A DNA stretch of 64,000 bases from Acheta domesticus (GCA_031308135.1 JAHLJT010009419.1:184660125-184724124), one strand, 5' to 3'. Counted from the first letter of the stretch, positions 31,590 to 44,305 are shown. Notes: generated by a model from the letters alone, not told the origin. A program made the numbers and translations.

Positions 31590-31965
31590 CTCGCCCAGTT
31601 GCACCGCGGCCGCACACGTCTCCCTTCGTCCCGTCCGTCTCCTCTTCACGTTCGTGCGGCGCGCGCGACGGTGCGGGGCGGCCGTCCCCGTCGTGGCCAT
31701 CCACCGGCGGACTGGCAACATCGGATCCGCGTTCCGGTTTTTGCTCCCCCGCGCCTGCCCGCCCGCCCGCCCGCCCGCGGTCCACCGCGGCCCCCTACTC
31801 CGGCGGTCGCTCCCCCTACCTCGCTGCGCCCAGCATCCCGCTCGCCCGCCCGCCCGTGGGCCGCGCCGAGCACCTCGCCGCGCCGCGCCGCGCCGCGCCG
31901 GGCTCTGCGTGCGCGCCGAGGAGCCACTCGCTTCCAGCCCCAGCGTCCAACTGTTTTTTTCGTTC
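31590..31965. other. CpG-rich patch
   Basis: CpG-dense with GCCCGCCCGCC and CGCCGCGCCGCGCC runs (31750-31790, 31855-31905). Frames on both strands are compositional. A promoter-type island or GC-rich satellite; no exon identified. Confidence 0.4.
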
Positions 31966-32925
31966 CAGTTTCCTCAAACCTTAGCATTCCGTTCGCTGAC
32001 CAGGCTTTACTCCGGCCGTCTCTGCTCAATCGGCCCAAGGGGATTCTGACAAAGTTGGCATTCCTTCGGTGCTCCAAAATTTCATCATAATCTCAAAAAT
32101 TGATAATTTATTCTGATTTGCTTATAGATTAAGATTTCGCTGATGTCATATTATTACGCATTCATGTTTTCTTATTAATGGTTGTTTTATTCCAGGAATA
32201 AACATCGTAGTTTTTGGTTGTTCAGGACATCTCTAAAATCCTTAAGCATTCCAAATTTATATTCATCTAAATTTACCAGTTGAATTTCCAATGATAAGAC
32301 TTGCCGCTTTGTATGTACACCTTTCGTCACGTGAATGCCTCTGATTTTATCCATTATTTTTTAATGTAATAGAAGGATCTTCAATTTGGAAATGTTCGTA
32401 CATTTTGATTTGTGTATTTATTTATTTTTTTATATTTTATTTACTAATTAAAACCTTTAACGCTCTATCACTTAATTCAGAATAATTCAAATTTTCATTT
32501 CCAAGTTTTTGGACCGTTTTGGAAGAATTGGTCCATTTTTTGTAGAAAAAAGAGTTTACGTTAATATACAAGGTTATTAAAGGAATTTTATAGAAAATTT
32601 TGTAGAAAATGGGCTTCAGATTTGGGCCCATTCCAATGAGTTCTATGTTTTAACTTGTGTTTGATGTGTAATTGGCATTCTCATTTTGGTAAAAAAATTT
32701 TGACGTAAGAGGAACAGTGATTTTCGGCAAATATTGATGATGCAATTATTTTAAAGTCGATATATCAAAGAAATCCGGAGACGAATTATCGATGCAGCGA
32801 CTCTAACAGCGAGGATATGGGAATCGAGGAACAACAGTGACGGGCTATCGACAATATTATATTACTATAATATATTATATGATTATAATATATTACTACA
32901 ATACAGCTATATAATACATAGCTAT
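31966..32925. other. AT-rich spacer, no gene seen
   Basis: Includes an AT palindromic run ATATTATATTACTATAATAT near 32852-32890. Nothing coding is recognised. Confidence 0.45.
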
Positions 32926-33342
32926 GTTGAATTCAATCACGGTTGTGAGAATTCTAGCGGCTGGCTGCTCTGATGTGTAATTTTCCCTCGTTTCTGCGAC
33001 CAATACCAAGTGAATACTAGAGCAATACCCCAACAAGTGGACAGCGCACGGTCTTTCCTTCATCATCCTGGTGCTGTCCTCTCCCCTTGTGTGCGCCCCC
33101 CCCCCCCACACACACACAAGCGCACGCGCGCGCGCGCAGTCGGGAGCCGCGAGCTAGTCCCGACTGGAGCGATGCTACACTGGGAGACATAACTGCAAGG
33201 AGAATTCCCCCGCAAGCCGACGTGTAGGTCGGCGCCGTATCTCATCATCCACGGGGGGGGGACACCGCCACCTCCTTAGTTAAAATATTCATTACACTAT
33301 TGGGATTAATAACCATAATAATTGACGACCCCGGAAACATCC
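32926..33342 (+). mobile_element. SINE family 1, 5'-truncated copy
   Basis: GAATTCAATCACGG, AGCGGCTGGCTGCTCTGA and GGTCTTTCCTTCATC correspond to the family body. They are followed by a C-run/(CA)n/(CG)n tract (33095-33140) and the second 3' domain (CCCGACTGGAGCGATGC, CCCGCAAGCCGACGTG, TAGGTCGGCGCCG). The tRNA head is missing. Confidence 0.75.
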
Positions 33343-35159
33343 GTCAGGCGAACAGGTGTACGTTCGTTGCCCTAATCGAAGTAAGAGTGGCGACATTAAA
33401 GCTGATCGTCTTTTTCTGCAATATAATGTATTAATTATTCTATAGATTGAGGACCTTGTTAACAATAGAAATGCCGCTTTCCTGTCGATTTGTTGCTAAG
33501 GCGTTCTTTCACCTTGCATTCTAACCAATTCGTCCCACAAAAATTCCTTCTCGATGCTCTCCATCAAAGAGCAATGCGGATTCAGAGGTTACCCACTGGA
33601 ATGCTAGGAATAGTCTGTGGTTTCTACAGAACCTCCATGTAGCAATTTGAGGAATTTATTTAATAGTTCGCACGCATGGGGATGGGGTAGGCGAAAATGT
33701 TGCGGTTAACCCAAGCTTTGGCTGTTAGGGGTCCTTCCCCTTCTCACAGAAGATCGTGGTGTGCTATGGGAACATTAGATTCAGCATATTCGCAGCCGCT
33801 GCTTTGCGAGATCTGTTGAAAAATGCGGAGGTCAAAAATAAAAATGTAATTTGTAGCCATTGAACGAAATCAGAAAACATAGGTTGAAAAGTGTACTTTT
33901 TTAGTACAAATGTTAATTCTTACTGTATATTATTCAAAATTTTAAAAAAGTAAAAATAATCAATTATTCTGAATATTGATTGATTGATTATTCTGAATAT
34001 TGACTGATATATTGATTTATATTCTGGTTATTGATTGATGTGCTTTGTTATGCAAATTATTAATTTTACATTTGATAATTTGCTATGGTACAATATCGTT
34101 GAAGCAAAAGAAACGGAATACCCTCATCTTGCTTCCCAGACTGTAATTATGATTTATCTATTCGAATCTGGGTTGAAAATAAAGGTTTGTTCATTTTATT
34201 CTATATGTCATACATTTAGACTTTACTCCGTTTTTCATAACCTCCTCCGTCCGTCTCAATATTTCCTTCTATTTTCTGAAGATCTTTTAAAGAGTATGCT
34301 TGTATCTATTAAGCCGATTACATTTAATTTGTGATTTAGTCGTAATATTTTCATTCTTAAACCATTATTTCACCCAGAGTTAATGTTTTCATGTTAACAT
34401 TCCAATGTGATTTATACATACTTTTATCAACATAATGAAGCTTCATGAGACCGATCTTTGACACAATACACAACTTACTTCAAAGACAAATATTAGATGC
34501 GATCGAGTTCATGGCCGTTTGCGATGATGCCAGAGGACGTAGATCCCTTGTTACATTGTTTCATTGGAACAACTTTGATTCTTGAAATGTGCATGGTCTT
34601 AGTAAGTTTGCGGCTTACCAAGAACGTGTACTTGGGCAATTGTGTGTAAACGTTCCTAATTTCTACTTTCATTACCATGTAGAAAATAAATAATAATGTA
34701 TTACGAACGTTATCCACGTATAATTCTTATATCTGTTATGTTGTCGTATTAAAAATTGTGCACTATAAAATGGAGGCAGAAGCTCTCACCAAACACATTA
34801 CAAATTCATGAATGTATATCCAGTTTATCTCAGAAGGATCCACGCAATTACAGAAAGCTCGTGTACATAAGTATGCAATTAGTAATTCACTCATCTGAAT
34901 ATCAGTATTGCCCTAGTATATCCGGATATCGAGTTCCTGGCTGATAAACGGAAAATTATCGTATCACTCTTCCTGATGGAAAAAGAGAGACAAGGAAGTT
35001 TCTTCTGTATTCCTTGAAGCTATTTGCACGTTGGGTACGTCATGTGGAGTACAGTGCTTCAAATATTTACTTCATTTTAGGTCATTTCTTTAATGAAGTT
35101 AACTGTTTTCCTGGCATGACAGTTAATATTATGACAATTTAGTACTTAAAGTTACAAAC
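33343..35159. other. AT-rich spacer, no gene seen
   Basis: 33958-34040 is a degenerate ATTGATTGATTATTCTGAAT tandem repeat. Frames under 100 codons are unrecognised. Confidence 0.45.
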
Positions 35160-36427
35160 AGTGGTGCTTCTGAACGGCAGAGACTTTTTCGTATTGGTTT
35201 TCTATTTTCTTTTCTTTCGTCTGGGCTAGCTATTCGGACTTGCCACACTATCTTCCCAGCTGCCATCTATCGCTGCCCAAAGTATATTATTTGGCATTTC
35301 CTCAATTTTTCGATTTCCTCATTGTTGAACCTAAATATTACTTTAAAAATATTAAAGAACAGTAAAACTTCGCCCTAAATGGCAATTTTCATCGAAAACA
35401 TTTGAAATTTTGAATTAAGCGTTACTGTAAATGCGAAATTTGAAGCTCTTTTTCACCGAAAACTATTGAGTTTTCGAAAAACTTCATTTAAAGTCATTTG
35501 AAGCACTGGAAGTATACACATGTAGTATTGTATACAAATTACTGGAAATATGCATATTAATGGCGTGAGAGATATTTCAAAATATTATATTTGTGTAATG
35601 AAAAAAAAAAACGAAGAATACAGCAAAATTAATTGTACGTCAGCTTAAACAGTGCAATAAGCGCTATCTATAAGAAAAGTTTGAAGAATCATTCAAAGCC
35701 GTTTTTGAGAAAAAAGCGTTTGTTTGCGCCTTTCTGAAAATGCGAAAATTAGAACTCGTTTTCACAAAAAACTATTTTTTCCAGAAATTTTATTAGACAT
35801 AATTTATAGCGCATGTACTCGTAAATACAATAATATGAACAAATCGCCGCGAATGTAAATATTAACGACGTGAGAGACAAGTCAAAAAAGAGCAAAATAG
35901 CGTGTATGTTATTTCATAGAGTGCATTTGGCACTATCTTTACCAAAAGTTTAAAGACAAAATTTGGAGCCGTTTCCGAGAAAATATTTTTTTAATATTGC
36001 ACTTTTTCACGCAATATTACGCGAAAAATACTAAAATTTTCCAAAAAAATTTTAGTATTAATTAAAGAACTAATTATGAACAACACATTTCATTTGAGGG
36101 TAAAATTTCTGTCTACAATTTTATAGTTGTAGAAAGTCGCCAAAAACTTCAAACTTTTGCAATTATTGTTGTTCACATACACCGGACGGACGGACGGACG
36201 GAGGGACGTTTTGCCATCGATCTATTCTTTGGTATCAAGGACCTACAAAACATGGATTTTGTCTACACCACGTGTTAGATGATTTTTTTTCTCAATTTAG
36301 CAACTGGATTTATCCACTTTTACTTTTTTGTTATCAGGGCCTGGCAAAGAATCCGCCGTTTTTCACGTAGCTTTACGTAACTTTCTCTGTATTACTCCGC
36401 ATATACGTACGTACACAAAAAAGTAGA
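35160..36427 (+). repeat. Modular AT-rich repeat family, copy D
   Basis: Starts AGTGGTGCTTCTGAACGG and continues GGGCTAGCTATTCGGACTTG, CAGCTGCCATCTATCGCTG and module blocks with GCCGTTTTTGAGAAAA. A GGACGGACGGACGGAG tract (~36185) and the 3' end CGTACGTACACAAAAAAGTA follow. It is the most complete uninterrupted copy in the window. No conserved open frame. Confidence 0.7.
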
Positions 36428-37039
36428 AATGTAAACAGCCTTATGAGAAATAATCGATTAGTACAATCTATAGTGGAATTGATTTCTGGATTCAGTATTT
36501 TGGGAAGTACGTATTTTCTATGGCTTGTTTTTACTTGAGAAAATGTGGACCAGTATTTTCGGATTGTAGAAAAATAAATGTGCGTAGATATTTGCTGGTA
36601 CATACTAATATTAGAGTGGAATTTGCCAATGAAATAATGTACAGAAACGCCGTAAAACACGCGATTACCGAGTGAATATACGTATTGTGAAATTAATAAC
36701 TTGGCTGAAAAACATTCATTATTTGTATTGGAGCTGTAGGTTATTATGAATACGTTCATGCTGTTTCATTTTTAACTTTCTTCTACATCCAGATTCACCG
36801 TTATTTCAGAAATGCCACTAATCCTTCATGTTTCGTAAATGATAGCATCAGATAAGCTGACACCCAACACGAGAATCAGAATACGACTGGATTAACACAT
36901 GTATGTTAATGAGAACTGTAAACTGAGTGTGAAAATAAGAGAATTGCAAAGTGACAAGTAATGTAGTAAGATTGTTTCGAGCGGTTCTACACAAATTACT
37001 TAGGGAGGAAAAACGAGGAGTAGAAGTGACTTGGTCGTG
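36428..37039. other. AT-rich flank upstream of the CpG island
   Basis: A 128-codon minus-strand frame (36373-36759) resembles no protein I know. No other feature. Confidence 0.4.
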
Positions 37040-38082
37040 CCTTCGGCGTGTGCCATCTGCAGCGGAGCCCTTGGGCGGCGATGCCCGTGGGCGTAGGGCG
37101 GCGGCGGCGGCGGTGCGTTGGCCCTCGCGTTCGCCCCTCCACCACCCCTCCCCGCCTCGCGCCTCCGCCGCCACCGCCGCCACAGCCGCAGAGCAGTGGG
37201 CAGCGCTGACCTTGCGGCGCGCGGAGGAGGCCGCTGAAGGTTGAAGGCTGCTGCCTGCCGCCGCGGTGCCGGTCTCCGTGCGACGCGCAGCATCAGCATC
37301 GCCGCGCCGCGCCGCTCCGCACCGCCTCCGCCGTCGTGTTGTTGCCGCGCGCGCAAGGGTTCTCCACTCCACTCCACTCCCCTCCGCTCCATTCCACTCC
37401 GCCTCGCATCGCTCCGCTCCTCTCCTCTCCGCCCAGTCCCCGCCCATCCCATCGCGCGCCTGTGTCTTTCCCCTCCCGCCGCTCTGCCTCTCCGCTTCGC
37501 TCTTCGGCGCGCCGCTGCCCGCCTGCCGCCCGCCGCCCGCGCCCCCTCCACGCCGAGCGCTTTCACTGGGCGGCCCCGGCGGCGCGACGCGGCGCGGAGC
37601 GGAGCGGCTCGGCACGGCGCTGCGAGGCGCGCGGCGCGGCGCGGCGAGGCGAGGCACGGCACGGCGCTGGAGCGGGCGCCGCCACAGTCCGCCCGGACGC
37701 TGCGCGGAGACCGGTCGCTCGCCCGCCCGCCCGCGTGCTGCGCGTCGCGTCGCGTCGCCGTGCGCAGCGCCCCGGCCACCGGCCAGCGGCGGCATGTCGA
37801 GTGCGGTTGCCCGCGGAGTGCGGCGTGCGCGTGTGCAGTGAAGTGTGCGGCCATCTGCGTTTCAGTGAATCGTCGGTGTGAGTGTGTTGTCGGCCCGCCC
37901 GTGGCGGCGGCGGCGGCGGCCCTCCTGCAGTGACGTGGTGCGGTGCGCGCGCGCGAGCTTGCGCCATGCGCAGCCCGGAGACCCGGCGGTCGCTGCGAGG
38001 CGCGCTCGCGGTCCCGGCGCCGCCCCCCGCGGGCTGACCCCCCCTCGACCCCGCCCCCGCCCCCGCCCCAACCCCCGCCGCC
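37040..38082 (+). promoter_or_regulatory. CpG island, presumed promoter and 5' UTR of the 38083 gene
   Basis: The sequence changes abruptly from AT-rich to very CpG-rich at about 37040. It stays so through the coding exon, a pattern of insect housekeeping or developmental promoters. It holds CGG and GCGCGG runs and CT-rich CTCCACTCC repeats (37365-37440). No TATA box stands out and the start site cannot be placed. Long frames occur on both strands but lack recognisable protein content. The in-frame TGA at 38035-38037 shows the coding frame does not extend into this region. Introns in the 5' UTR cannot be excluded. Confidence 0.6.
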
Positions 38083-40024
38083 ATGAAGCCCATCACGTTG
38101 GAGAACCTGCGCCGATTGATGGGCGGCGGGCGCAAGAAGAAAGACCGCGCTGAGTCGTCCTTCAAGCGCAGCGACTCCTTCAAACGCATCTCGATCAAGC
38201 GGAATTACCTGGACCGCGGGAAGGGCAGGCACAACAAGGCGATGGTGGCCGCGTGCACGGGCTGCTCCGGGCCGCCACCGTCGCCGCCCCCGCCGGCGCG
38301 CTCCGTCTCGCCGCCGCCGCCCTCGGCCGCTGCCCCCGCCGCCCCCGGCCCCGCGCCCCCGCCCTCCGATTCCCTCGTCATTGGCTACAACCAATGGATC
38401 CGAGATATTCGTTCGGCGGACCAGGGGAGCGCGGGGGCGGCGGGGGAGGCGGACGGCGACCGCGCGCCCACGCCCCCGGCGCGCCGCCGCTCGTCGACGG
38501 CCTGCGCGGCGCGAGGGGGCGGGGGCGGGGACGCGGCGGAGATCCTGCGCTTCGAGCGGTCGCCGGCGCCGGCGCGGGGCGCGGGCCGGCGCGCGTCGCG
38601 GCCGTCGCCGCCCCCACCGCCCGCCCCCGCGCTCGTCCTGGAGCAGGAGTCCTCCCTGAGCGTGTCGCTGGGGCGCGTGTGGATGGACGCGCCGCTGGCC
38701 ATGGCGCCGCGCAGCCTGGAGTTCCCGCGGCTGCCGTCCGTGGCCGCGGGCGGGGACGGCCCGGGGGCGGAGGCGGACGGCGGCGGGCCGGGGGCGGAGG
38801 CGGCGGCGCCCGCCAACCGCCGCGCCCACCTGTCGCTGGACAGCGCGCTGAAGGAAGCCCGCCGCGAGGAGAACGCCGTCGTGCGCAGGTTCTTCAACTA
38901 CCCCGCTCGCCCGCTGTCGCCCACGCCCTTCATCATGCCCAACCCCAGCGCCATCACTCGGACGCTGTCCTCGTCCACGCAGACCACCTCCACGGGCAGC
39001 AAGACGTACTCGTCGCACAGCTCCCACGATCTCATCTGCTCCAGCAAGGACTCGGGCTTCTCGTTCTCCATCTCGGCGTCGAGGCTGACGGACGCGGGGG
39101 CGGCGCCGCACGGCGCCCAAAGCACGGACAGCAGCCGCACGGGCGGCTTCTTCCGGCGGAAGAAGTCGCAGCCGAAGCCGCCCAAGCCCCCCAAGCCCAA
39201 GCCCAGCGTGAGCCGCGACGGGTACTTCAAGCGCACCGGGGGCCTGGGGCTCGTGGGCGGGGGCGGGGGTGGCGGGTCGGTGCGGCGGGCGAGCGGCCGG
39301 CGAAGAGCCTCCCCGCGGGGCTCCGGCCGCCGCAAGGCCTCCGCGCCCTCCGCCAGCGGCACCGTGCGCTCCGACCTCTACCAGGTGGTGGTGAGCCGGC
39401 CGGCGCGCAGCCTGCGCCAGCTCAAGCTCGACCCCATGATCTTCGTGCCGCCCGAGCGGCGGGCGGGGGCGGGGGCGGGCGGCGCGCCGCGGCGCCTGGA
39501 GATCCGCGAGATCCGCGAGTGCGGGCCCCCGCGCGACGCCCCGCCGCCCCCGGGCGCCGCCGCCGCCGCGGCCGCCGCCTTCGCCCTGGCCGCGCGCCGC
39601 CGCCCGCTGTTCCCGCCCGTGCTGGCGCTGCCCCCGCCCCCGCCGCCCGGCGCGCGCGCGCCCTCCCCGCGCTCCGAGGACTCCGACGAAGGGCTGTACG
39701 AGTGCATCCGCGGAGACTTCGCCGGCCGCCTGTTCGGCGACAGCGCGTCGTCGTCGTCCTCCGCGGCGTCCAGTTCGTCGGACGCCGCCGCCGATTCGGA
39801 GGCGGACGACGCGGACGGCGAGTCGCCCGGCGGCTCGGCCGAGGAGGAGGACGACGACGAGTCGGAGGACGAGTTGTACGTGCCGCTGGGCGCGTCGCCG
39901 GTGCCGCGCCGGCGGCAGCCCGTGCGCAGGAAGAAGTCGCAGCGCAAGAACGTCAAGTACCTGGCCAAGCCCTGCGTGCTGCGTGTCGCCTCCACCCTGC
40001 GGCGCAGCCGCCGCTATAAAAAAA
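38083..40024 (+). CDS. First coding exon of an unrecognised disordered protein
   Basis: This is the only convincing protein exon in the window. The start ATG lies in a GCCGCCATGA Kozak context with an in-frame stop 48 nt upstream. The exon ends at a phase-1 GTGAGT donor after codon 647; unspliced, the frame would stop at 40072-40074. Residues 1-50 are basic with a KKKDRAESSFKRSDSFKRIS block. A Pro-rich linker (63-95) precedes SLVIGYNQWIRDIR (97-110). Residues 250-335 form the least repetitive part (RRFFNYPARPLSPTPFIMPN, then a Ser/Thr-rich stretch). A FFRRKKSQPKPPKPPKPKPS tract (356-375) offers PxxP motifs. YQVVVSRPARSLRQLKLDPM (433-452) and SDEGLYECIRGDF (533-545) follow. An acidic patch (587-597) and a basic RRKKSQRKNVKYLAK end (615-629) complete it. 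There is no signal peptide or membrane segment. A cytoplasmic or cortical scaffold is a guess. Overlapping frames on both strands are GC-driven shadows. Confidence 0.75.
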
Positions 40025-40030
40025 GTGAGT
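40025..40030 (+). other. 5' splice donor GTGAGT
   Basis: AAAAAAA is followed by GTGAGT, a strong metazoan donor. It falls where the reading loses its basic protein character and shortly before a SINE, which would otherwise lie in the 3' UTR. Phase 1. Confidence 0.65.
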
Positions 40031-40100
40031 GCCTCGCTTACGGCCAGCAAAGGAGGACGACCACAAAGTATTAACTGAATGTCCCTAGATTAAAAAAATA

Positions 40101-40330
40101 GGAGCCGCGGTGGCTCAGTGGGAGGGCACTAGCTTCCTGACCCGAAGAACCCAGGTTCGAATCCCGGCGTGGGCTGGGATTTTTATCTGGTGCTTTCCCT
40201 TCAGAGCGGCTCTGGGGTCGACTCAGCCTCCTCTCCAAGAGTACCAGGATCTTTCCTGGGGGTAAAGGCGGCCGGAGCGTTGTGCTCGCCACACAACCTC
40301 CTCCTTGTGCACAGGCGATAAGCTTTACTT
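40101..40330 (+). mobile_element. tRNA-derived SINE, family 3
   Basis: The head GAGCCGCGGTGGCTCAGTGG (A box) and CAGGTTCGAATCCCGG (B box, 40151-40166) are canonical. The body GGGATTTTTATCTGGTGC, AGAGCGGCTCTGGGG, GAGTACCAGGATC and GCGTTGTGCTCGCCACAC follows. It differs from families 1 and 2 and is well preserved. It sits ~70 bp into the presumed first intron of the 38083 gene, in the sense orientation. Confidence 0.85.
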
Positions 40331-43111
40331 TTTACCCTTGATTAAAATATTACCTTCTTCCCAACGGCAACAACGACGACGTTATTTCTCATCTAAATCT
40401 CATCTAAGATGAAAACTAGATTTAATTGTTGTATAAAATGTTTATACGTTGAACAAAATGTTCATTTCTTTAATGCAGAGCACCAGGTCGAATTATTAAT
40501 ATTAAAGAATTGCAAACATAATACTTAAATTCTTTCACCCAAACGAATTGCTGATATCTGTTTACGAAGACTTAATGGCATCAGAAAAAGTGTAAGGATG
40601 GAGAGACAATAGACAGTCTGTTAGAAATGCGTATCGTTGGTATTATTGGCCGTGGCTTTCCGTTCTCTTTTTCTATTGTCTTACTTTATTGTACCGATAC
40701 AAGCATACTTCGATACTTCTATGTGAAATTTCATGTTCGATTATGTACTTGCGAATTGAATTTGTTGTATTTCGTCAATAGTTTTTATTCCCATTGATTT
40801 GTGTTTTTGAAGCACATGCAGAATTGATTGTACTAGTATTCAGATATTTGTCTTAAATCTTTCGTATGAAATTAGGACCTAAGAAAAAAAAGTTTTCAAG
40901 AAAGTTTCTGAACACAATGATAAAAGAAAGCTGACAATTGACATATATCTACTTGGTGTAATTTGTAGTAAGGAAACAGACACATACTTTTTCTTATTGC
41001 ATAGGATCGTTTGCCGATAGTGACAAGATTTCTTTTCGATGATTCGACTGAATATAATTCCTTTCAAAGATATTTCGAATAGGACAAGCGCTCATACAAC
41101 GTAATTTACGAGTATTTCGCCTCATTTGCGTTTAGTTTGGAGTCCCCCTCAAGAAATCTCGCCACCTGAACGTATTCATTTTTTTACTAACATATTCTGA
41201 TTCTTGTAGATAATTGACTAACAGTATCTGTGATAAATACATGCTCGTGCCAATATACCTCACTTAATAAATCATTATTTTAAAGGAGAAATAGTTTCAT
41301 ACTGGAATCCAAGACTAGGCTCTGAACTGTGCGTGGATAAACATTCTAATGTTATTTATTAATATAGTCCAGGCACTAAATTGCATGGAATATCAGAGAA
41401 ATAGCAACTTTTAGTACTTGGATTTACTTTACTTACTATAGATGCGCAGGGAGGATATTTAAATAAGTGAAGGTGGTTTTTGGGCCATAAACGTAAATGT
41501 TTCCAACTCATCCCATGTCTGATAAATGAATTACAACCCGCAGACATGTTTTCTTAACAACGCAAGTGATTGAGTTGTCCAATGAAGCTTGTGTTATTCT
41601 GCTTGTCGATCGAGCTTGAGTGATACTCAAGTTTCTTGAGAGATACTCAAGTTTCTTGAAACACCAAACTAGACGCAGTGTCTGTCTTTCGTAGATTTGT
41701 AAAGTGCTTAACTCTTTATCACGACTATTTTATACTTAATTGTTTGACGTTCACATAAAGCGTTGGCTTGCCCTAAGAGACGCACTCCCGGAAATACACT
41801 TGTCCGCCAGTTATGGTATTCATCTGAAGTATTTCATTATACTCTCTTAACAAGAGAAAAAACTTCCATTTACAGCAAGAGAATATGGACTATGATTGAA
41901 CTCTTACCTCAGAGTCTAGTTGTAGCGCACACAAATACTAATTTTTGCTTCTGCACAGAGGCTGAAGACCTTCAAATGCGTAAGCGATTGCCAACACAAG
42001 TCTTTCATATGATGGCGTGAGATTCGAATCAAATTTAAGAGTAGAAAATAACAGTGAGTGAATTATGTGAGCCCTTACATGCAGAGATGTAGTTGCGGGG
42101 AACATGCTACTCCACGAGTATCATTATCGTTAGAGCAATCTCTTCAATACCAGATATCTGATGTTATCCGAAATGTGACGAATTCATATAACATATGACA
42201 GCCTTATGTGAACACTTATGTTCTAATTAACGCGCCATTCTCATCACAATTTTCTCTGGGATATCTCCCACATCACAACGCGTGCATCTGCGCTTTCAAA
42301 TGAAAAAGAAAGTAGTTAGTGTAATTGAACTCTAGCATAATATGTTGCACTCCTACGCGCAGCCAGTTGCTTTGAATTATGTTTTAATGGTAAAGTACCG
42401 CGACGACTCAAATTTGATATGAACATCTTCACTGTGCAGAATAATTAAATTCAATTGCATTATTATTTTACCTGGAAGCAAAATACATATGAGAGTTAAA
42501 AATGGGTCAAGATAAAATTAAAAAAACATTTTCTTGAAAATTTGTCTAATTCACGCAAGAAACTTAGATGATTTCCGTTTATCAAATCGTACCTACAGTG
42601 ATCGAGCTACATGTGTCCGTTAGTTAGACGACTTCCGATCCAATTTACAGGCAGTTCTTCGACAAGTCTTTCAGCGAGTGGGGAAGTTACCATTTCTTTC
42701 AAACACTTCCATAGTTTTCTCGAAAAACAAAAAATCATGGGGCAGTTAAATGTATAAAACATGTTTAACGAGGTTTTAAAACTTATGCATATGTAATCAA
42801 TATCTCGTACGATTCCCCTTCTGGACAGGATTGCTTGGCACTAATTTTGGAAGAATCATCCTGGAAAGTCGTCGTAGAATTCTAGAAAAAAATGTATTTG
42901 GAAAGGTTTCAAGTCACCTTCAGTAATGAAATGCTGCGAATTACTACACTGCATTTCCGGCAAAACATTATTGGTTGCAACATGAGTTGCCAGTATGACG
43001 ACTTTAACGTAATTATTTTGTAATATCTCGGTAATGATTTTTTTTCCTATTCTACCTACAGTTCTTTTCAGATCATTATCAGTGTCCGAAGATGGACGCA
43101 CTAGGGAACTG
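40331..43111. other. Presumed intron sequence, no feature recognised
   Basis: AT-rich sequence with short frames only. 41618-41660 contains a two-copy 20-bp repeat of GATACTCAAGTTTCTTGA that can fold on itself. No exon-like block with flanking splice sites stood out. Confidence 0.45.
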
Positions 43112-43116
43112 TATTA

Positions 43117-43162
<46 letters not shown>

Positions 43163-43167
43163 TATTT
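43112..43167 (+). repeat. (TTA)n microsatellite
   Basis: About 18 units with two interruptions. Confidence 0.95.
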
Positions 43168-43760
43168 AATCGTAATGTGAACTCGTATTGCACTAGTATA
43201 TAATGTTTGACATGAAAAGACCTCCCGTTGCGCCACGCGAAGCTGTTTATTAATTTATCCTCTTAATGGTGAAACTTAGTATTCAAACAATAACAATCTA
43301 TGTGCGTCAATACAGTCTATTTCTTGGATAGTTCATATTCTCTTTGACTTATCCACATAACGATCAATGTGTTCAAGACCTGTCACATCTGTTTTCGTAA
43401 TATTACCTCAGTCTCTTTCGTAATATTATCTTCAAGGAACGACAAAAAAGCTATCAAAACATTTCCGTTGCTCCGGAATACAATTTATTTGGATTTTATT
43501 GGAATTTCTAAGAAATCGTTCGTTCAAAAATCAATACAGAAAAACCTACATAGTTGTTGTACCCCATGAATATCAGGAATTTACCATTTTTATAAGTGCC
43601 CTGCCCACTATTTGAGCAAAGCATTCCAAGAAAATGTTTGAGAAGAATTTGGGGCATTTCCAAATGTTTCTCAAAGTTTTTCTTTTCTTTCTAACAAGTG
43701 TTCTCGAAATTTAATAGATCCGCTTCAAATACGCAGGGCTTGGAGACGGTGATGGGAGAA
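43168..43760. other. Spacer, no feature seen
   Basis: AT-rich; nothing recognised. Confidence 0.4.
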
Positions 43761-44305
43761 ACCGGCTTAGGTGGCTCAGGGCATCGACAGATGTCACTGC
43801 AGTGCCCTGAGCTGGTGGCCTGGGTTTGAGTCCCGATGGCAAAATTTTCGACCCTAGCTACAGAGCTAGGTCGAATTCAGCCGCTGTATGGAGGAGAACT
43901 CTAGCGGCCGGCTGCTCTGATCAACACTAGGCGAATGCCGGAGCAGTACTTCAACAAAGGGGCCATGGATCGCGCGCGATCTTTCCTTCCTTTTCCTATC
44001 CACAGCACATACGTACCCACTCAGGTGCACTATGGGCCTGGACGCCAATCGGGAGCTTAGAGCTCGTCTCGGCTTACATGTCTGGAGGCCAGTGGGCAGC
44101 TTAGGACTTGTCCCGGCTGGGGCGATGCCCCGCTGGTGGAAGTGCTTGGTTGGTGGGGGAAACCGCAAGCCGACGGGCAGGTCAGCGCCGGATTTCGCCA
44201 TCTAGCGAGGGATGATCTCCGCCACTTCCCGCGATAAAAGCATGCACTACACTGACGGGACTAATTACCTTCGTAGCCGACGCGCCCGGAATCACTAATT
44301 AATCA
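43761..44305 (+). mobile_element. SINE family 1, near full-length copy
   Basis: The head has A box GGTGGCTCAGGG and a B-box region GGGTTTGAGTCCCG. The body (GGTCGAATTCAGCCGCTG, CGGCCGGCTGCTCTGATC, GGCGAATGCCGGAGC) and a duplicated GAGCTCGTCTCGGC/GGACTTGTCCCGGC section follow. The second 3' domain is AACCGCAAGCCGACGGG, then GCATGCACTACACTG and GACTAATTACC. With 54415-54840 it is the most complete copy. Repeat family E begins directly after it. Confidence 0.85.

Noticed and set aside
36373..36759. 128-codon minus-strand frame as a gene
   Set aside because: AT-rich chance frame overlapping the 3' end of repeat copy D, with no recognisable motif.
38253..40019. 588-codon + frame overlapping the CDS
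   Set aside because: An out-of-frame Arg/Ala/Gly shadow of the main frame. The main frame alone contains non-repetitive motifs, a good start context and a splice donor.
37000..40050. 1016-codon open frame on the minus strand opposite the gene
   Set aside because: It is antisense to the CDS in extremely GC-rich DNA where stops are rare. It reads as Arg/Ala/Gly-rich shadow without any recognisable block, and runs through both the presumed 5' UTR and the exon.
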